A stretch of DNA of 16,506 nucleotides from an uncultured Clostridia bacterium (GTDB lineage Bacteria; Bacillota; Clostridia; Oscillospirales; Oscillospiraceae): assembly GCA_945918815.1 (NCBI GenBank), contig CAMEIU010000026.1:1-16506 (forward strand), in the 5' to 3' direction. Each line of letters starts with the position of its first letter. Position 1 is the first letter of the stretch. This document shows positions 13,913 through 16,506 of the stretch, piece by piece. A program made the translations under genes and the position numbers. The notes under the pieces are model-generated. The model ran no database searches and was not told the DNA's origin. It was given only the letters and a program-made list of their open reading frames with translations.

Positions 13913-15454
13913 TTATGCCGTTCCCAACGCCTTGGCCGCCTGGAGCTGGAATTCCTGCTGCCACTGAGCGATGGAGCTCTGGAACTTTGCCACGTCCAGG
14001 TTGTACTCCGCCGCCCACTGCTGCAGCTCCAGCAGCTTGAGCAGGTAGGTCTGGGCAATCTCCATCAGGTTGTCCGCCTTCTCAAACTCGCCCTGGGCTC
14101 TGAGGTCCGCCACCTGGCGGGCCGTATCCGTGGCCAGCTTGGTCTGGGCCGAATTGACCGCCTGGCGATTGGCCGCCGCTGTGGCCTGAATGGCGTTGTA
14201 CTGGGCCTGGCCGATGCCGCCCCGGTCGCCCCGGGTCTCGGCATACAGGGCCGAATTGTCCAGGGCGTTGCGCTCGTCCCCGGCGATCTGATTCCGCTGG
14301 GTCTGGAACTGTGCCTGGGCGTCGGCTTCGGCCCGGAGCAGCTGCTGCACCGCCTGGTTGACGGCATAGTCCGTCTGATTGGTCACCTGCTGCCGGGCCG
14401 AAGCCTGCCACTGGTCCAGGATGGAACCGCCGCCACTCTCCGCGCTGCCCGTTGGACTGTCTTTGATCTCCGTGGTTCTGCGCCGCGATCCGGCGGGATT
14501 GGTCTGCAGCAGCAGGCCCGGCTGAATGACGCCGTTCTCGTCCACATAGGAGGCAAACTGCCGGGTGTTGTCCGTCATGGCGTTGTTGTTCTTCAACGCC
14601 GGAGCCTGGGGCGACACGTTGCCGGAGGCGTCCAGCGGCGGCGTGTAATCATGCTCGTTAAAGCCGTCTCCCTGGACGTCCGTATAGGTGGTCGGATTGA
14701 CGATGGACGGATTGCTGCCGCCCAGGAGCTGGGCGTAAGGACCGTTGACGAACTGGCTGTAGACGCCGGTGTAGCCGGAGGATTCGTCGATCCAGTTTCG
14801 GATCAGATTCTGGTCCACGAAGTTCCGATACCGGGACGTGTCGCTGCGGTAGGCGTCCATCTGCTCGTCGGTCATGCGGTAGGCGTTTCGGTACCAGTCC
14901 TCATCCTGATACTGGCCCACATTGTAGCCGTAGCCCAGATTGGCGTTGGCCGTCTCCCAGCGGCCCAGGGCCTCGTTGTAGGTGCTCTCCGTGCCGCCGG
15001 TGGCGTCCTTCAAAATCGCTGCCAGCTCCACGTTCTGCTGATGCAGGTAATCCCGGGTGGCCGCGTCGGCAGAGGACCAGGCCTCGGAATTGGCGGCCAT
15101 CTGCTGGCGGATGTAGTTGGCCATGCTCCGCATGTTCATCTGCGAGGAATAGCCGTTGATCCAGCCGTTCTTACTGTCATAGTTGGTATACCGGTAATTG
15201 TCCACCCACTTCCGGACCTCCTGGGCCGGCGCGCCGCCGGCCTTGTTGTCGATTTTGGTGTAGCCGCTGCCGTCGGATCCGCCGATGTAGCCTGCGCTGC
15301 GTCGGATGGCCTCCGCCTGGGCGTGGGCCGCATCCATCCCCGGCCGATCATTCGACGCAGCAGCCCTTGCCCATTCTTCCTTCAACGCCAGAATCTGTGC
15401 CTGCTGCTCCGCGGAAAGCTGCTGATCCGCCGCGCTCAAAGTGTTGTTTGCCAT
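13913..15454 (-). CDS. Unrecognised 513-residue phage-associated protein, Gln/Ala-rich with helical C-terminus
   Basis: I do not recognise a named family. The N-terminal 65 residues are helical and end in AGYIGGSDGSGYTKI, with MDAAHAQAEAIRRSAGY, a pattern I associate with hypothetical proteins of Clostridia phages (from memory, not searched). The middle is rich in Tyr, Asn and Asp (ANLGYGYNVGQYQDEDWYRNAY) and lacks Cys. From about residue 345 the protein is long, helical and Gln/Ala-rich, including RGDRGGIGQAQYNAIQATAA near residue 405. No signal peptide or membrane segment is seen. AGGAGG (plus 15463-15468) precedes the ATG. It lies 53 bases downstream of the endolysin. A structural, genome-ejection or adsorption role is possible; none is shown. 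The long ORF on the opposite strand is Leu/Gly/Val-rich, starts in a repeat and has no ribosome binding site. Confidence 0.8.
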   Translation of the reverse strand: MANNTLSAADQQLSAEQQAQILALKEEWARAAASNDRPGMDAAHAQAEAIRRSAGYIGGSDGSGYTKIDNKAGGAPAQEVRKWVDNYRYTNYDSKNGWINGYSSQMNMRSMANYIRQQMAANSEAWSSADAATRDYLHQQNVELAAILKDATGGTESTYNEALGRWETANANLGYGYNVGQYQDEDWYRNAYRMTDEQMDAYRSDTSRYRNFVDQNLIRNWIDESSGYTGVYSQFVNGPYAQLLGGSNPSIVNPTTYTDVQGDGFNEHDYTPPLDASGNVSPQAPALKNNNAMTDNTRQFASYVDENGVIQPGLLLQTNPAGSRRRTTEIKDSPTGSAESGGGSILDQWQASARQQVTNQTDYAVNQAVQQLLRAEADAQAQFQTQRNQIAGDERNALDNSALYAETRGDRGGIGQAQYNAIQATAAANRQAVNSAQTKLATDTARQVADLRAQGEFEKADNLMEIAQTYLLKLLELQQWAAEYNLDVAKFQSSIAQWQQEFQLQAAKALGTA

Positions 15455-15507
15455 ATGTGATTTCCTCCTTTTATTCCCTTGTTTTCATCCATCCGTGGGG
15501 GCGGCTG

Positions 15508-16158
15508 TCAGTCAAATGCCCCGGCCCGGTCCAGGATGACCAGGATTCGGACCATGTCGCCGGACAGGTTCAGGTTCCCTTCTCCGTCTCCCAGCAGATA
15601 ATCCTTGTCCATCAGCTTTTGGACCGTGGCTTTTGCCCAGTCCGGGACATTCTCCATTCTCTGATACATGATAAGCCCTCCCTTGAATTCCTCCCACGCC
15701 TGCTGTCCCGCGCCGCAGAAGGGCGCAGGACAGATTTTGTGGGTCACATCGTAGTGCCGGATGACACGCTCCGGCGGCACCTGATACTTTGCCATCAGCT
15801 CCCGGACCAGCGCCTGGGCGTTGACAATGGTCTCCTCCGTGAAGCAGTAGCGTCCATTTCGCCTGACGCTGCTCATCTCCACGCCGATAGAATTACTGTT
15901 CCGGCACTCCGGATGATAGTAGTAGCTCGCCCCGCAGTGATATGCCACCCGGTCCTCCGGCACCGACAGGGTGGCCGAATCGTCGTCCACAAACCAGTGG
16001 GCCGAGGTCTTGCCCGTGTCCGCCCGGGCGAAATACGCCGCGTTGGCCTCGTCCGTATCCCCGTCGCCCGCCGTGTAGTGGATGACGATGTACTTCACCG
16101 GCCCCTCCCGCAGCCCACCATAGTTGATGGGATTGCAGAGATTCGTTTTCTTCACCAT
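15508..16158 (-). CDS. N-acetylmuramoyl-L-alanine amidase (phage endolysin, Amidase_2)
   Basis: A 216-residue zinc amidase that cuts the bond between muramic acid and the peptide stem. Probable zinc ligands are H27 (YIVIHYTAG), H135 (RHYDVTH) and C143 (KICPAPF), with E94 in SIGVEM near the active site. The Amidase_2 domain fills residues 1-160. A short C-terminal segment of about 50 residues (VPDWAKATVQKLMDKDYLLG... LNLSGDMVRILVILDRAG) resembles a compact wall-associated or SLH-like repeat in clostridial endolysins. There is no signal peptide, which fits release through a holin. Its weak ribosome binding site (AGGA) overlaps the stop codon of the holin gene, implying translational coupling. 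Confidence 0.93.
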   Translation of the reverse strand: MVKKTNLCNPINYGGLREGPVKYIVIHYTAGDGDTDEANAAYFARADTGKTSAHWFVDDDSATLSVPEDRVAYHCGASYYYHPECRNSNSIGVEMSSVRRNGRYCFTEETIVNAQALVRELMAKYQVPPERVIRHYDVTHKICPAPFCGAGQQAWEEFKGGLIMYQRMENVPDWAKATVQKLMDKDYLLGDGEGNLNLSGDMVRILVILDRAGAFD

Positions 16159-16164
16159 AACGTC

Positions 16165-16362
16165 CTACCCGTCCAATTCCGGCAGCCCCGCCACGGAGGT
16201 CAGCAGCGACAGCACCCCGGCCAGGATGGAGGCGGACACAACCATCCGCCAGTCCACCTGACTGAACACCGCGCTGGTCCCGATGGTCGCCACCGCCGTC
16301 TGTGCCACGGTCTTGACGGCCCGGATTCCAGCTGCTTTACACCATGCTTTCCAATTTTTCAT
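16165..16362 (-). CDS. Phage holin, r1t type
   Basis: A 65-residue protein reading MKNWKAWCKAAGIRAVKT, then VAQTAVATIGTSAVFSQVDWR, then MVVSASILAGVLSLLTSVAG and LPELDG. This layout of a basic N-terminus, two short hydrophobic segments and a closing GLPE matches the r1t holin family. It would form the membrane lesions that let the endolysin reach the wall. ATG at 16362 (minus) is chosen because GGAGG (plus 16371-16375) is correctly spaced; longer in-frame extensions overlap the upstream gene. Confidence 0.88.
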   Translation of the reverse strand: MKNWKAWCKAAGIRAVKTVAQTAVATIGTSAVFSQVDWRMVVSASILAGVLSLLTSVAGLPELDG

Positions 16363-16379
16363 TTTATGTACCTCCAAAA

Positions 16380-16506
16380 TTAAAGTCCGATTCTTCCCAG
16401 AAAAAACGCAATCACCGCCGCCAGGACGGCCCAGATGATCTTGTCTTTCACGGTCTCCCACCGTTTTCCCGGCTTCTCCGCCATGGATTTGACGTCGGCC
16501 TTGATC
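16380..16506 (-). CDS. XhlA-like small phage membrane protein (5' end off window)
   Basis: A frame open to the right edge encodes 41 visible residues ending KDKIIWAVLAAVIAFFLGRIGL. The part before it is IKADVKSMAEKPGKRWETV. A hydrophilic, probably coiled N-terminus followed by one C-terminal membrane helix is the layout of hemolysin XhlA-type proteins that accompany phage holins. It ends 17 bases before the holin start. The true start is outside the window, so length and exact family are uncertain. Confidence 0.65.
   Translation of the reverse strand, partial: IKADVKSMAEKPGKRWETVKDKIIWAVLAAVIAFFLGRIGL

Larger units (their letters stand above)
13913..16506 (-). mobile_element. Prophage-type lysis module (incomplete, runs off the right edge)
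   Basis: Four co-directional minus-strand genes in transcription order: XhlA-like protein, r1t-type holin, Amidase_2 endolysin, and a 513-residue protein of unknown role. Holin plus endolysin is diagnostic of phage origin. No integrase, attachment site or structural gene can be seen, so it could be a full prophage, a remnant or a tail-like particle locus. The left limit is taken as the end of the last gene. Confidence 0.75.

Noticed and set aside
13859..15460. 533-residue plus-strand ORF opposite the 513-residue phage-type gene
   Set aside because: It starts inside a heptad repeat, has no ribosome binding site, is unnaturally rich in Leu, Val and Gly, and mirrors a minus-strand gene with a strong ribosome binding site.

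Overview
The window is GC-rich chromosomal DNA from a Gram-positive, Clostridia-type bacterium, most likely an Oscillospiraceae-like gut lineage. This lineage call is inference. It rests on the miaB-mutS-mutL-miaA-hfq gene order, a MutL carrying the endonuclease motif used by bacteria without MutH, the SepF/DivIVA division proteins, strong AGGAGG-type ribosome binding sites, and the style of the intergenic repeats.

Positions 1-8174 (+ strand) hold a mismatch-repair and tRNA-modification operon: the 3' part of miaB, then mutS, a CPBP-family membrane protease, a small four-helix-bundle protein, mutL, miaA and hfq. Most junctions here carry palindromic repeats. The four-helix-bundle gene sits between two inverted copies of a heptad-plus-hairpin repeat that exactly fill the space between the CPBP stop codon and the mutL ribosome binding site, so it looks like a small mobile cassette inserted into the operon. 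Positions 8202-11553 (+) hold an envelope/division cluster: a HlyD-like membrane-anchored adaptor, YggS (PLP homeostasis), SepF and a DivIVA-like coiled-coil protein, closed by a bidirectional terminator. A near-consensus sigma-A-type promoter lies inside yggS and could drive sepF and the DivIVA-like gene on their own.

Positions 11829-13325 (- strand) hold a lone FGGY-family sugar kinase with its own strong promoter. It is flanked on both sides by MITE-like elements (about 200 and 265 bp) with imperfect terminal inverted repeats, both of which carry the same TCATTGCGAG / GGCAATCCG module. Positions 13326-13912 contain no gene, only that promoter and nested repeats. Positions 13913-16506 (- strand) are the end of a prophage or phage-derived locus: an XhlA-like small membrane protein (cut by the window edge), an r1t-type holin, an Amidase_2 endolysin, and an unrecognised 513-residue, Gln/Ala-rich protein.

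The most unusual material is in the repeats. Five copies of the heptad-hairpin element have hairpin stems that differ in sequence yet stay paired. Two pairs of copies form inward-facing frames, one around the four-helix-bundle gene and one around a GGGGCGA palindrome. No CRISPR array, tRNA, rRNA or recognisable transposase was seen.
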